A stretch of DNA of 64,000 bases from Burkholderia catarinensis. Lineage in GTDB: Bacteria > Pseudomonadota > Gammaproteobacteria > Burkholderiales > Burkholderiaceae. Made by a program: the position numbers and the translations under genes. The notes beneath the pieces are model-generated. The model did no database searches. It worked only from the letters and a program-made list of their open reading frames with translations, and had not been told where the DNA came from. Location: the NCBI RefSeq assembly GCF_001883705.2, contig NZ_MDEQ02000013.1:186001-250000 (forward strand), given 5' to 3'. Shown here in pieces: positions 45,807-55,670 of the stretch (the stretch's first letter is position 1; each line of letters starts with the position of its first letter).

Positions 45807-46310
45807 ATGGCCTCCACGACCGCAAACCCGACCGCCGACAAGCCGGCTTCGTCCGGCAAGTTCAAGCGCATCGCGCTCATCGCCGTCATCGCGCTGGGCG
45901 CGGCCGCTGCCGCAGCCGGCGGCATGTACGTGTTCCTGAGCAAGGAAGGCGTCGGCCATGCGAGCGCGCCCGCCGAGCCGGCGCCGCTTGCTGCGCCGGT
46001 GTTCTTCCCGCTCGACCCGCTGACCGTGAACCTGCAGTCCGACGACGGCGCGCAGCACTACCTGCGCGTCGGCCTGTCGCTGAAGCTCACCGACCCGAAG
46101 GCGCAGGAGCAACTGACCGCGCGGATGCCGGAGATCCGCAGCCGGATCCTGCTCGCGCTGTCGAACAAGCATCCCGAGGAACTCGCGACGCCGGAAGGCA
46201 AACGTTCGCTCGCGAAGGAACTGCGGGAACTGATCGAGCAGCCGACGCAGCCGGGCAACCAGCGCGCGAAGGTCGACGACGTGCTGTTCACCGAGTTCGT
46301 CGTCCAGTAA
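45807..46310 (+). CDS. fliL: Flagellar basal body-associated protein FliL
   Basis: 167-residue FliL: a short cytoplasmic N-terminus, one membrane helix (ALIAVIALGAAAAAAGGMYV), and a periplasmic stomatin-like domain containing FFPLDPLTVNLQSDDGAQHY. It stabilises the motor and stator under load. The ATG at 45807 is preferred; one 11 codons earlier (45774) is open, neither with a strong ribosome-binding site. First gene of the fliL-M-N-O-P-Q-R operon. Confidence 0.92.
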   Translation: MASTTANPTADKPASSGKFKRIALIAVIALGAAAAAAGGMYVFLSKEGVGHASAPAEPAPLAAPVFFPLDPLTVNLQSDDGAQHYLRVGLSLKLTDPKAQEQLTARMPEIRSRILLALSNKHPEELATPEGKRSLAKELRELIEQPTQPGNQRAKVDDVLFTEFVVQ

Positions 46311-46332
46311 CGCGGCCGAGAAAGGAGCGCGT

Positions 46333-47331
46333 ATGGGTCACCAGGAGTTCATGTCCCAGGAGGAGGTCGATGCCCTCCTCAAGGGCGTCACGGGCGAAGC
46401 CGATGCAGTCGACGAGCAGCGCGACACATCGGGCGTCCGCCCCTACAACATCGCGACGCAGGAGCGGATCGTCCGCGGCCGGATGCCCGGCCTCGAGATC
46501 ATCAACGACCGCTTCGCGCGCCTGCTGCGGATCGGCATCTTCAACTTCATGCGGCGCACGGCGGAAATCTCCGTCAGCCAGGTGAAGGTGCAGAAGTACA
46601 GCGAGTTCACCCGCAACCTGCCGATCCCGACGAACCTGAACCTGGTGCACGTGAAGCCGCTGCGCGGCACGTCGCTGTTCGTGTTCGACCCGAACCTCGT
46701 GTTCTTCGTCGTCGACAACCTGTTCGGCGGCGACGGGCGCTTTCACACGCGCGTCGAGGGCCGCGATTTCACGGCCACCGAGCAGCGGATCATCGGCAAG
46801 CTGCTGAACCTCGTGTTCGAGCACTACATGACCGCGTGGAAGAGCGTGCGGTCGCTGCAGTTCGAATTCGTGCGCTCGGAGATGCATACGCAGTTCGCGA
46901 ACGTCGCGACGCCGAACGAGATCGTGATCGTCACGCAGTTCTCGATCGAGTTCGGGCCGACGGGCGGCACGCTGCACATCTGCATGCCGTACTCGATGAT
47001 CGAGCCGATCCGCGACGTGCTGAGTTCGCCGATCCAGGGCGAGGCGCTCGAAGTCGACCGCCGCTGGGTGCGCGTGCTGTCGCAGCAGGTGCAGGCCGCC
47101 GAGGTCGAGCTGAGCGCGAATCTCGCCGAGATCTCGTCGACCTTCGAGAAGATCCTGAACCTGCGCGCGGGCGACGTGCTGCCGCTGGAGATCGCCGACA
47201 CGATCACCGCGAAGGTCGACGGCGTGCCGGTGATGGAATGCGGCTACGGAATTTTCAATGGTCAATATGCGTTGCGCGTGCAGAAGATGATCAGCGCGGG
47301 CGATACGACGAAGGAAGGTGGATATGAGTGA
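46333..47331 (+). CDS. fliM: Flagellar motor switch protein FliM
   Basis: 332-residue C-ring protein. The N-terminal EFMSQEEVDALLKGVTGEAD peptide binds phospho-CheY; the central GGXG-type FDPNLVFFVVDNLFGGDGRF binds FliG; the C-terminal SpoA domain ends with the Lys-rich MISAGDTTKE region. AAGGAG precedes the start. It overlaps fliN by eight bases. Confidence 0.95.
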   Translation: MGHQEFMSQEEVDALLKGVTGEADAVDEQRDTSGVRPYNIATQERIVRGRMPGLEIINDRFARLLRIGIFNFMRRTAEISVSQVKVQKYSEFTRNLPIPTNLNLVHVKPLRGTSLFVFDPNLVFFVVDNLFGGDGRFHTRVEGRDFTATEQRIIGKLLNLVFEHYMTAWKSVRSLQFEFVRSEMHTQFANVATPNEIVIVTQFSIEFGPTGGTLHICMPYSMIEPIRDVLSSPIQGEALEVDRRWVRVLSQQVQAAEVELSANLAEISSTFEKILNLRAGDVLPLEIADTITAKVDGVPVMECGYGIFNGQYALRVQKMISAGDTTKEGGYE

Positions 47332-47815
47332 GCTGAACCAGACGCCCGAGGACGACGTGCAAGCGATGGCCGATGCGGCCCTCGCGGCATCGGCCGCCGC
47401 CGCGCAGGCGGCACCGGCCGCGGCGGAAGAGGATCCGGGCATCGACGACTGGGCGGCCGCGCTCGCCGAGCAGAACCAGCAGCCGGTGCAGCCGGGCGCG
47501 ACGGGCGCCGGCGTGTTCCAGCCGCTGTCGAAAGCCGCGGCGAGCTCGACGCACAACGACATCGAGATGATCCTCGACATCCCGGTCAAGATGACCGTGG
47601 AGCTCGGCCGCACGAAGATCGCGATCCGCAACCTGCTGCAGCTCGCGCAGGGCTCGGTGGTCGAGCTGGACGGCATGGCCGGCGAGCCGATGGACGTGCT
47701 CGTGAACGGCTGCCTGATCGCGCAGGGCGAGGTCGTGGTCGTCAACGACAAGTTCGGCATCCGCCTGACCGACATCATCACGCCGGCCGAACGCATCCGG
47801 AAGCTGAACCGATGA
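47324..47815 (+). CDS. fliN: Flagellar motor switch protein FliN
   Basis: 163-residue C-ring component. An Ala/Gln-rich N-terminal half is followed by the SpoA domain DIPVKMTVELGRTKIAIRNL with DKFGIRLTDIITPAERIRKL at the C-terminus. The longer N-terminus relative to E. coli FliN (137) is low in complexity. It overlaps both fliM and, by four bases (ATGA), fliO. Confidence 0.95.
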   Translation: MSELNQTPEDDVQAMADAALAASAAAAQAAPAAAEEDPGIDDWAAALAEQNQQPVQPGATGAGVFQPLSKAAASSTHNDIEMILDIPVKMTVELGRTKIAIRNLLQLAQGSVVELDGMAGEPMDVLVNGCLIAQGEVVVVNDKFGIRLTDIITPAERIRKLNR

Positions 47816-48369
47816 ACGTCGTGGAGCCCGGCCGCCGCGTGCGCCTCGCGATCGCGGCGGCGGCTGCCGTCGCCATGGCGGCGTCGCTTGCCTGCGCGCC
47901 GGCAGGTGCCGCCGACATGAACGCGGTGAACCACGCCGGTTCGATCGCGTCGAGCGTGATGGTCGGCTCGGCCGCGCCGTCGCTCGGCATCGGCGCGGTG
48001 CTGCAGACGCTCGTCGGGCTCGCGGTCGTGATCGGTCTCGTATTCGCTTGCGCATGGCTCGCGCGCCGCTTCGGCTTCCAGCCCGCGCGGCGCGGCGGCC
48101 CGCTGAAGGTCGTGTCGAGCGTCGGGCTCGGCGCGAAGGAAAGCGCGACGATCGTCGAGATCGGCGACACCTGGCTCGTGCTCGGCGTCGCGCCGGGCAA
48201 CGTGCGGCTGCTGCATACGCTGCCGGCCGCCGCGACGACGGCCTCGGCCGACGTACCCGCCGGCACCGCACCGTTCGAAGGCGGCCTGCCCGGCACGTTC
48301 GGCTCGCGGTTTCGCGACGCGCTCGCGGGCGAAGCCGCGAAACGCCTCGGTCGCGGCAAGGACCGCTGA
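47812..48369 (+). CDS. fliO: Flagellar biosynthesis protein FliO
   Basis: 185-residue protein with a signal-like N-terminus and one strong membrane helix (LGIGAVLQTLVGLAVVIGLV), followed by a cytoplasmic part with LKVVSSVGLGAKESATIVEI and LVLGVAPGNVRLLHTL. FliO helps assemble the FliPQR export gate and is the least conserved gene of the operon. Its start is coupled to the fliN stop. Confidence 0.92.
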   Translation: MNVVEPGRRVRLAIAAAAAVAMAASLACAPAGAADMNAVNHAGSIASSVMVGSAAPSLGIGAVLQTLVGLAVVIGLVFACAWLARRFGFQPARRGGPLKVVSSVGLGAKESATIVEIGDTWLVLGVAPGNVRLLHTLPAAATTASADVPAGTAPFEGGLPGTFGSRFRDALAGEAAKRLGRGKDR

Positions 48370-48405
48370 CATGGCGCTGCGCCCTCTTTCCGTACCCGCA
48401 TTCCG

Positions 48406-49167
48406 ATGAAACACGAATTCCTGCGTCGCGCGGCGCGCTTCGCGCCCGTGCTGATCCTCTGCCTCGCCCCCGCGCTCGCGTGCGCGCAGGCGAACGGCCT
48501 GCCCGCGCTCAACGCGAGCCCGGGCCCGCACGGCGGCACCACCTATTCGCTGAGCGTGCAGACGATGCTGCTGCTCACGATGCTGTCGTTCCTGCCGGCG
48601 ATGCTGTTGATGATGACGAGTTTCACGCGCATCATCATCGTGCTGTCGCTGCTGCGCCAGGCGCTCGGCACCGCGACGACGCCGCCGAACCAGGTGCTCG
48701 TCGGCCTTGCGATGTTCCTGACCTTCTTCGTGATGTCGCCGGTGCTCGACCGTGCGTACAACGACGGCTACAAGCCGTTTTCCGACGGCACGATGCCGAT
48801 GGAGCAGGCCGTGCAGCGCGGCGTCGCGCCGTTCAAGACCTTCATGCTGAAGCAGACCCGCGAGACCGATCTCGCGCTGTTCGCGAAGATCTCGAAGGCC
48901 CCGCCGATGCAGGGCCCCGAGGACGTGCCGCTGTCGCTGCTGGTGCCCGCATTCGTCACGAGCGAGCTGAAGACCGGCTTCCAGATCGGCTTCACGGTCT
49001 TCATCCCGTTCCTGATCATCGACATGGTCGTCGCGAGCGTGCTGATGTCGATGGGGATGATGATGGTGTCGCCGTCCACCGTGTCGCTGCCGTTCAAGCT
49101 GATGCTGTTCGTGCTGGTCGACGGCTGGCAACTGCTGATCGGCTCGCTCGCGCAGAGCTTTACGTAA
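48406..49167 (+). CDS. fliP: Flagellar export gate protein FliP
   Basis: 253-residue core of the flagellar type III export gate. A cleavable signal peptide (ending ALACAQ) is followed by the family signature regions [40 protein letters not shown] and the C-terminal [20 protein letters not shown]. It follows fliO by 36 bases. Confidence 0.95.
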   Translation: MKHEFLRRAARFAPVLILCLAPALACAQANGLPALNASPGPHGGTTYSLSVQTMLLLTMLSFLPAMLLMMTSFTRIIIVLSLLRQALGTATTPPNQVLVGLAMFLTFFVMSPVLDRAYNDGYKPFSDGTMPMEQAVQRGVAPFKTFMLKQTRETDLALFAKISKAPPMQGPEDVPLSLLVPAFVTSELKTGFQIGFTVFIPFLIIDMVVASVLMSMGMMMVSPSTVSLPFKLMLFVLVDGWQLLIGSLAQSFT

Positions 49168-49187
49168 GCGGCGGAGGAAAACGCGCG

Positions 49188-49460
49188 ATGACGCCCGAAC
49201 AAGTGATGACGCTTGCGCACCAGGCGATGATGGTCGGCCTGCTGCTCGCCGCCCCGCTGCTGCTGGTCGCGCTCGCGGTCGGCCTCGTCGTGAGCCTGTT
49301 CCAGGCCGCGACGCAGATCAACGAGGCGACGCTGTCGTTCATCCCGAAGCTGCTCGCGGTCGCCGCGACGCTCGTGATCGCCGGCCCGTGGATGCTGACG
49401 ACGATGCTCGACTACCTGCGGCAGACGCTGCTGCACGTCGCGACGCTCGGCGCCGGCTGA
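49188..49460 (+). CDS. fliQ: Flagellar export gate protein FliQ
   Basis: 90-residue protein with two membrane helices: MTPEQVMTLAHQAMMVGLLL and the core SLFQAATQINEATLSFIPKL. It packs around FliP in the export gate. The start at 49188 has GGAGGAAA upstream; the frame is also open through fliP, so the ORF alone overstates its length. Confidence 0.95.
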   Translation: MTPEQVMTLAHQAMMVGLLLAAPLLLVALAVGLVVSLFQAATQINEATLSFIPKLLAVAATLVIAGPWMLTTMLDYLRQTLLHVATLGAG

Positions 49461-49483
49461 GCCGCGCGCACCATCCGGCGGCG

Positions 49484-50266
49484 ATGTTCTCGGTTACCTA
49501 CGCGCAGCTCAACGGCTGGCTCACGGCTTTCCTCTGGCCGTTCGTGCGGATGCTCGCGCTGGTCGCGACCGCGCCCGTCGTGGGCCACGCGGCGGTGCCC
49601 GTGCGCGTGAAGATCGGCCTCGCCGCGTTCATGGCGCTGGTCGTCGCGCCGACGCTCGGCGCGATGCCGGACGTCACCGTGTTCTCCGCGCCGGGCATCT
49701 GGATCCTCGTCATGCAGTTCCTGATCGGCGTCGCGATGGGCTTCACGATGCAGATCGTGTTCGCGGCCGTCGAGGCGGCCGGCGACTTCATCGGGCTGTC
49801 GATGGGTCTCGGCTTCGCCACCTTCTTCGATCCGCATACGAGCGGCGCGACGCCCGTGATGGGCCGCTTCCTGAATGCGATCGCGATGCTCGCGTTCCTC
49901 GCGATGGACGGCCACCTGCAGGTGTTCGCCGCGCTCGCCGCGTCGTTCCAGTCGCTGCCGGTGTCGGCCGACCTGCTGCATGCGCCCGGCTGGCGCACGC
50001 TCGCCGGGTTCGGCGCGACCGTGTTCGAGATGGGGCTGCTGCTGGCGCTGCCGGTGGTTGCGGCGCTGCTGATCGCGAACCTCGCGCTCGGCATCCTGAA
50101 CCGCGCGGCGCCGCAGATCGGCGTGTTCCAGATCGGCTTTCCCGTCACGATGCTCGTCGGGCTGTTGCTCGTGCAACTGATGGTGCCGAACCTCGTGCCG
50201 TTCGTGTCGCACCTGTTCGACATGGGGCTCGATGCGATGGGCCGCGTGCTGATCGGCTGGCGCTAG
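49484..50266 (+). CDS. fliR: Flagellar export gate protein FliR
   Basis: 260-residue membrane protein completing the FliPQR gate. Family features: MFSVTYAQLNGWLTAFLWPF, RVKIGLAAFMALVVAPTLGA, EAAGDFIGLSMGLGFATFFD and the C-terminal VGLLLVQLMVPNLVPFVSHL. The ATG at 49484 is 23 bases after the fliQ stop. It is the last gene of this operon. Confidence 0.95.
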   Translation: MFSVTYAQLNGWLTAFLWPFVRMLALVATAPVVGHAAVPVRVKIGLAAFMALVVAPTLGAMPDVTVFSAPGIWILVMQFLIGVAMGFTMQIVFAAVEAAGDFIGLSMGLGFATFFDPHTSGATPVMGRFLNAIAMLAFLAMDGHLQVFAALAASFQSLPVSADLLHAPGWRTLAGFGATVFEMGLLLALPVVAALLIANLALGILNRAAPQIGVFQIGFPVTMLVGLLLVQLMVPNLVPFVSHLFDMGLDAMGRVLIGWR

Positions 50267-50432
50267 CCCGCGTCCGGCCCCGTTCCCCGCCTGTTCCGGC
50301 CCCCCGTTGCTGGAAAACCCCTAAAGGAATCGCCGGCCCGCGAAAGGTAGCGGAAGGCTTCGCGTCCCTATACTCGTCGTGACGATGCAGCAAGCATCGC
50401 GCCACACGAATACAACGAACGGAGACGACCCG

Positions 50433-51437
50433 ATGCGACCCATTCTGCGCACCCTCGCCGTTGCAGCCAGCCTGAGCTGCGCGCTTGCCGCTCACCCCGC
50501 GCTCGCCGAAGACGGCGGCAAGATCACGATCATGGTCGGCGGGATCGCGAAGCTGATCTACCTGCCCGCGCGGCTCACGCAGGAGCTCGGCAACTTCAAG
50601 GCCGAAGGGCTCGACGTCGAGCTGCTGTCGCAGCCGGCCGGCGTCGACGCCGAGAACGAGCTGCTCGCGGGCGCCGTGCAGGGCGTCGTCGGCTTCTACG
50701 ACCATACGATCGACCTGCAGAGCAAGGGCAAGGACGTGAAGGCGATCGCGGTGTTCGGCCAGGTGCCGGGCGAAGTCGAGATGGTGTCGACCAAGGCCGC
50801 GCCGACCTTCAAGTCGATGGCCGACGCGAAGGGCAAGACGCTCGGCGTGACGGGCCTCGGCTCGTCGACGAGCTTCCTCACCCAATACCTCGCACTGCAG
50901 CAAGGCGTGCCGTCGACCCAGTACACGATGCTGCCGGTCGGCGCCGACGCGAGCTTCATCGCCGCGATCAAGCAGGGCCGCATCGACGCCGGGATGACGA
51001 CCGAGCCGACGGTGTCCGCGCTCGAGAAGATGGGCGACGCGAAGGTGCTGGTCGACTTGCGCACGCTCGAAGGCACGCGCGCCGCGCTCGGCGGCACCTA
51101 CCCGGCCGCGAGCCTGTACGTGCAGTCGGCCTGGGCGGATTCGCACAAGGCGGACGCGATCAAGCTCGCGCACGCATTCGCGAAGACGATGCAGTTCATC
51201 CACACGCACAGCGCCGAGGAGATCGCCGCGAAGATGCCGGCCGACTACCAGAAGGACAAGGCGCTGTACGTGAGCGCGCTGAAGGCGTCGCTGCCGATGT
51301 ACACCGCCGACGCGAAGATGCCGGCCGACGGCCCGGCGACCGTGCTGAAGGTGCTGTCGGCGTTCAACCCGTCGGTGAAGGGCAAGCACATCGACCTGGC
51401 GCGCACCTATACGAACGATTTCGTGAACGCGAAGTAA
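50433..51437 (+). CDS. NMT1/SsuA-type ABC transporter substrate-binding protein
   Basis: 334-residue periplasmic binding protein of the nitrate/taurine/thiamine-precursor superfamily. The signal peptide ends AAHPALAED; then ITIMVGGIAKLIYLPARLTQ and LGVTGLGSSTSFLTQYLALQ, typical of NMT1-like proteins that bind sulfonates, aromatic acids or pyrimidines. The ATG at 50433 has GGAGACGA before it. It heads an operon with the ATPase and permease genes; substrate is not predictable. Confidence 0.9.
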   Translation: MRPILRTLAVAASLSCALAAHPALAEDGGKITIMVGGIAKLIYLPARLTQELGNFKAEGLDVELLSQPAGVDAENELLAGAVQGVVGFYDHTIDLQSKGKDVKAIAVFGQVPGEVEMVSTKAAPTFKSMADAKGKTLGVTGLGSSTSFLTQYLALQQGVPSTQYTMLPVGADASFIAAIKQGRIDAGMTTEPTVSALEKMGDAKVLVDLRTLEGTRAALGGTYPAASLYVQSAWADSHKADAIKLAHAFAKTMQFIHTHSAEEIAAKMPADYQKDKALYVSALKASLPMYTADAKMPADGPATVLKVLSAFNPSVKGKHIDLARTYTNDFVNAK

Positions 51438-51551
51438 GCAGAGGCGCCGGCGGCGGCGATCCCGCCGCCGTGCGTTCCCCGTTCCGGCCCGGTTGACCGG
51501 CCCGGCGTTGCGTCACGATGCGACGCCCTCCTCACCCGCAGGACGAATGCG

Positions 51552-52349
51552 ATGAATCAGGCAGTTTCCCCGAGCACACCGGCGATCGAGTTTCGCAATG
51601 TGTCGTGCCGCTTCATTTCGCCGGAAGGCAAGGCCACCGTCGCGCTGCGCGACTTCAGCATGAGCGTCGGGCGCGGCGAGTTCATCGCGATCGTCGGGCC
51701 GACCGGCTGCGGCAAGTCGACGACGCTCAACATGATCACCGGGCTGCTCAAGCCGGTGTCGGGCGAAGTGCGCGTAATGGGCCGCCCGGTCGACGGGATC
51801 GATCCGCGCATCGGCTTCGTGTTCCAGGCCGACGCCGTGTTCCCGTGGCGCAACGTGATCGACAACGTCGCGGCGGGCCCGCTGTTTCGCGGCCGCTCGA
51901 AGGACGTCGCGTATACGCAGGCCGAGGAATGGATCCGCAAGGTCGGCCTCGACAAGTTCTCCAAGCACTACCCGCATCAACTTTCCGGCGGGATGAGGAA
52001 GCGCGTCGCACTGGCGCAGACCTTCATCAACCAGCCGGAAATCCTGCTGATGGACGAGCCGTTCTCCGCGCTCGACATGCAGACGCGCACGCTGATGCAG
52101 GACGAGCTGCTGCAGCTGTGGTCCGCGAACAAGGGCTCGGTCGTGTTCGTCACGCACGATCTCGAGGAGGCAATCGCGCTCGCCGACCGCGTGTTCGTGC
52201 TGACCGCGCGCCCCGCGACGCTCAAGAACGTGTACGAGATCGACCTGCCGCGCCCGCGCGTCACGTCGGAGATTCGCTACGACCCGCGCTTCATCGAAAT
52301 TTCCAAGGACATCTGGCACGACCTGCGCGAAGAAGTGCAGATCGGCTGA
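51552..52349 (+). CDS. ABC transporter ATPase (SsuB/TauB-like)
   Basis: 265-residue ATPase of the nitrate/sulfonate/taurine group. Walker A VGPTGCGKSTTLNMITGLL, Q-loop FQADAVFPWRNVIDNVAAGP, signature LSGGMRKRVALAQTFINQPE, Walker B LLMDEPFSALD and the H-switch VTHDLEEAIALADR. It partners the permease gene that starts 38 bases downstream. Confidence 0.93.
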   Translation: MNQAVSPSTPAIEFRNVSCRFISPEGKATVALRDFSMSVGRGEFIAIVGPTGCGKSTTLNMITGLLKPVSGEVRVMGRPVDGIDPRIGFVFQADAVFPWRNVIDNVAAGPLFRGRSKDVAYTQAEEWIRKVGLDKFSKHYPHQLSGGMRKRVALAQTFINQPEILLMDEPFSALDMQTRTLMQDELLQLWSANKGSVVFVTHDLEEAIALADRVFVLTARPATLKNVYEIDLPRPRVTSEIRYDPRFIEISKDIWHDLREEVQIG

Positions 52350-52387
52350 CGCATACGCCGCACGGCAAGGACAGCAAGGACAGGAGC

Positions 52388-53245
52388 ATGACCGACATGA
52401 CGCTTTCCACCACCGCCATTCCGGCGACGACGCTCGAGGACGACGAGCGCGCCGCGCAACGCCGGCTGCGCCGCCGGCGCAACCTGATCGTCACGCTGCG
52501 GATCGCCGTGCTTGTCATCGTGCTGGGCGGGTGGGAACTCGCCGCACGACTCAAGTGGATCGATCCGTTCTTCTTCTCGATGCCGTCGCTGATCTTCGCA
52601 CAGATCCAGGACTGGTTCGTGAACGGCACGTCGCAGGGCCCGCTGCTCACGCAGGTGTGGGTCACGCTCGAGGAAACCGGGATCGGCTTCCTGATCGGCT
52701 CGGTCGCCGGCGTGATCTGCGGGATCGTGCTCGGCCGCAACAAGCTGATGGCCGACGTGTTCGGCCTGTATATCCAGATCGCGAACTCGATCCCGCGCGT
52801 CGTGCTCGGCTCGATCTTCGTGATCGCGCTCGGCCTCGGGATGGCGTCGAAGATCGCGCTGGCCGTCGTGATGGTGTTCTTCGTCGTGTTCGGCAACGCG
52901 TTCCAGGGCGTGCGCGAAGCCGATCGCTACCTGATCGCGAACGCGCAGATCCTCGGCGCGTCGCGCCGGCAGATCACCACGGCCGTCGTGATCCCGTCCG
53001 CGCTGAGCTGGATTCTCGCGAGCCTGCACGTGAGCTTCGGCTTCGCGCTGGTCGGCGCGGTCGTCGGCGAATTCCTGGGTTCCAAGCAGGGCATCGGCCT
53101 GTTAATCTCCACCGCCCAGGGCGCGTTCAACGCGAGCGGCGTGTTCGCGGCGATGATCGTGCTGGCCGTGGTCGCGCTGGCCGCCGACTACCTGCTGACC
53201 TGGCTCGAGAAGCGGCTCTTGAAGTGGCGCCCCGCGGCGTTCTGA
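52388..53245 (+). CDS. ABC transporter permease (SsuC/TauC-like)
   Basis: 285-residue permease with the BPD_transp_1 fold: about six membrane segments and the EAA-type cytoplasmic loop (ADRYLIANAQILGASRRQIT) that contacts the ATPase. The N-terminus is charged (RAAQRRLRRRRN). AGGAGC lies just upstream of the start. The histidine kinase gene follows after 22 bases, making one transcription unit likely. Confidence 0.92.
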   Translation: MTDMTLSTTAIPATTLEDDERAAQRRLRRRRNLIVTLRIAVLVIVLGGWELAARLKWIDPFFFSMPSLIFAQIQDWFVNGTSQGPLLTQVWVTLEETGIGFLIGSVAGVICGIVLGRNKLMADVFGLYIQIANSIPRVVLGSIFVIALGLGMASKIALAVVMVFFVVFGNAFQGVREADRYLIANAQILGASRRQITTAVVIPSALSWILASLHVSFGFALVGAVVGEFLGSKQGIGLLISTAQGAFNASGVFAAMIVLAVVALAADYLLTWLEKRLLKWRPAAF

Positions 53246-53267
53246 ACGCCGCTGACGGACGCCTGAC

Positions 53268-54701
53268 ATGACACTCCCGACCGCGCCGGCGACCCCGGCG
53301 CGGTTCGGCATTTCGGAGAAGGAGCGCAACAGGATGGCGCACAGCCTGCGCGGACGGCTGCTGTGGTGGCTGCTGCTGCCGCTCGCGGTGTTCGTGCTGA
53401 TCGCGGGCGCGATGTCGTACGACACCGCGCGGACCACGGCCGGGCTCGTGCAGGACAGCGCGCTCGTCGCGTCCGCGCGCACGATCGGCGAGGACGTCGA
53501 ATGGCGCAACGGGCTGCCGGTCGCCGACGTGCCGCCGGCCGCGCTGGAGATCTTCGAATCGCCGTCGCGCGATTCGGTGTTCTACAAGGTGATCGACGGC
53601 CACGACCGCCTGCTCGCCGGCACGCCCGCGCTCGACCTGCCCGCGCGGCACGGCGTCGAGCCCGCGCTGTACGACACGTCGCTCGACGGCGTGCCGCTGC
53701 GCGCGGTGGTCTACGATCGCCAGCTTTACGACGCGGGGCAGGTCGAGACGGTCACGGTGGTCGTCGCGAAGACGACGCGCTCGCACGGCGCGATGGTCGC
53801 CACGATCTGGCGGCCGCAGCTCGTGCGCCTGTCGCTGATGCTGATGCTCGCGGTGGTGCTCGTCTACCTCGGCCTGACGCTGGAGCTGCGCCCGCTGATG
53901 AAGCTGAAGGACGACGTCGCCGACCGCGGGCCGATGGAGCTGGAGCCGATCCGCCCCGAACGGCTGCAGCATGAGTTGCGGCCGATCGTCGATGCGATCA
54001 ACCAGTGCATCGCGCGGCTCAGCATGCACACGGCCACGCAGCGCCGCTTCATCGCGGATGCCGCGCACCAGTTGCGCACGCCGATCGCGGTGCTCGACAC
54101 GCAGATCCAGTACGCGCAGCGGCGCGAGCACGACGATCCGGAGCTCGCGTCGGTGCTCGACAGCATGCAGCGCAGCAGCCGCAAGATGGCCGACGTGACC
54201 GACAAGCTGCTGCTGCTCGCGCATGCGGAGGCCACGCCGTCGACGCTCCTGACCCATCGCGTCGATCTCGCGGCCGTGGTGTCGAGCGTGCTGGAGGAGA
54301 CGATCGTGCTCGCGCAGCGGCGCGATATCGACCTCGGCGCCGATCTCGGCGAGCGGCTCGACGTCGCGGGCAGCGACAGCCTGCTGACCGCGCTGGTGAT
54401 GAACCTCGTCGACAACGCGGTGCGCTACACGCAGCCGGGCGGCTGCGTGACGGTGGCCGCACGGCGCGACGGCAGCGAGGTCGTGCTCGACGTGGTCGAC
54501 AACGGCCCGGGCATTCCGGCCGAAGCGCGGCCACACGTGTTCAAGCGGTTCTACCGCGTGTCGGCCGATACCGAGGGCTCGGGCTTGGGCCTCGCGATCG
54601 TCCGCGAGATCGCGCAGGCGCACGGCGGCAGCGCGTCGCTTGCGCCGGGGCCCGGCAATCGCGGTATCGTTGTGACCGTGCGGCTGCCCGCCTATGCTTG
54701 A
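53268..54701 (+). CDS. Sensor histidine kinase (TctE-like)
   Basis: 477-residue sensor kinase: first membrane helix WWLLLPLAVFVLIAGAMSYD, a periplasmic 2CSK_N-type domain, second helix RLSLMLMLAVVLVYLGLTLE, then the H-box FIADAAHQLRTPIAVLDTQI with His267 (numbered from 53268), and the N/G boxes LVDNAVRYTQPGG, VDNGPGIP, GSGLGLAIVREIAQ. An ATG at 53334 with AAGGAG upstream is a strong alternative start. Members of this group sense organic anions and control their transporters, which fits the ABC importer before it and the porin after it. Confidence 0.9.
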   Translation: MTLPTAPATPARFGISEKERNRMAHSLRGRLLWWLLLPLAVFVLIAGAMSYDTARTTAGLVQDSALVASARTIGEDVEWRNGLPVADVPPAALEIFESPSRDSVFYKVIDGHDRLLAGTPALDLPARHGVEPALYDTSLDGVPLRAVVYDRQLYDAGQVETVTVVVAKTTRSHGAMVATIWRPQLVRLSLMLMLAVVLVYLGLTLELRPLMKLKDDVADRGPMELEPIRPERLQHELRPIVDAINQCIARLSMHTATQRRFIADAAHQLRTPIAVLDTQIQYAQRREHDDPELASVLDSMQRSSRKMADVTDKLLLLAHAEATPSTLLTHRVDLAAVVSSVLEETIVLAQRRDIDLGADLGERLDVAGSDSLLTALVMNLVDNAVRYTQPGGCVTVAARRDGSEVVLDVVDNGPGIPAEARPHVFKRFYRVSADTEGSGLGLAIVREIAQAHGGSASLAPGPGNRGIVVTVRLPAYA

Positions 54702-54713
54702 AGAGATGTCGCC

Positions 54714-55391
54714 ATGAAACTCCTGCTGGTCGAAGACAACGCTGAACTCGCGCACTGGATCGTGAATCTGCTGCGCGGCGAGGATTTCGCGGTCGACTCC
54801 GTCGGCGACGGCGAGCGCGCCGACACGGTGCTGAAGACCGAGCGCTACGACGCGGTGCTGCTCGACATGCGCCTGCCCGGCATCAGCGGCAAGGAGGTGC
54901 TCGCGCGGCTGCGGCGCCGCAACGACAACGTGCCGGTGCTGATGCTGACCGCGCACGGCTCGGTCGACGACAAGGTCGACTGCTTCGGCGCGGGCGCCGA
55001 CGATTACGTCGTGAAGCCATTCGAATCGCGCGAGCTGGTGGCGCGGATCCGTGCGCTGATCCGCCGGCAGGCCGGCGTCGGCACGACGCAGCTGGTGTGC
55101 GGCGATCTCGTCTATGCGTTCGGCACGCGCGAATTCCGCTGCGGCGAAGCGGTGCTCGCGCTGCGCCGCCGCGAGCATGCGATCCTCGAAACGCTGATGC
55201 TGCAGCAGAACAAGACGGTGTCGAAGGCGCGGCTGATGGACAGCGTGTTCGCGCTCGACGACGAACCGAGCGCCGACGCGATCGACATCTACATCCACCG
55301 GCTGCGCAAGCATCTCGCGACCAGCACGGCCGAGATCATCACGCTGCGCGGGCTCGGTTACATCCTGCGCATGAAGAGCACGCAGGACTGA
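54714..55391 (+). CDS. OmpR-family response regulator (TctD-like)
   Basis: 225-residue response regulator: acidic pocket VEDNAELA, phospho-acceptor Asp51 in AVLLDMRLPGISG, conserved Thr in VLMLTAHGS and Lys in DDYVVKPFE; then an OmpR-type winged helix ending YIHRLRKKHLATSTAEIITL-like sequence and GLGYIL. It follows the kinase by 12 bases and should be its partner; the porin and ABC operon are the natural targets. Confidence 0.92.
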   Translation: MKLLLVEDNAELAHWIVNLLRGEDFAVDSVGDGERADTVLKTERYDAVLLDMRLPGISGKEVLARLRRRNDNVPVLMLTAHGSVDDKVDCFGAGADDYVVKPFESRELVARIRALIRRQAGVGTTQLVCGDLVYAFGTREFRCGEAVLALRRREHAILETLMLQQNKTVSKARLMDSVFALDDEPSADAIDIYIHRLRKHLATSTAEIITLRGLGYILRMKSTQD

Positions 55392-55670
55392 CGCTCGCGC
55401 TCCCGCATCCCGGAATACCGATTCGCAGCACGAAACGTTTCAGAAGCCTGCCGGCCGCCCGGCGGGCTCGCATCCGCGCCTGCACGATTCTCGATTATTG
55501 CGCGTTCGGTGTTTTCACCGATCCGATTCTTGCGTCCGGGAAAGCGTCGTGAAGGATTGCACCTTCTACGATGCTATGCGTCGGCCCCCTCGCTGTGGCC
55601 GGCAAGAGTCGGCATACATGACGTACTGCCAACGACCAGATTTCAATGCGGCAGCTCGGAGGAGACGATC

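Noticed and set aside
46288-49131. A 947-codon open frame antisense to fliM-fliP
   Set aside because: Composition (His, Arg, Gln, Asp) is that of reverse-strand reading of GC-rich codons; the sense strand encodes four recognisable fli genes.
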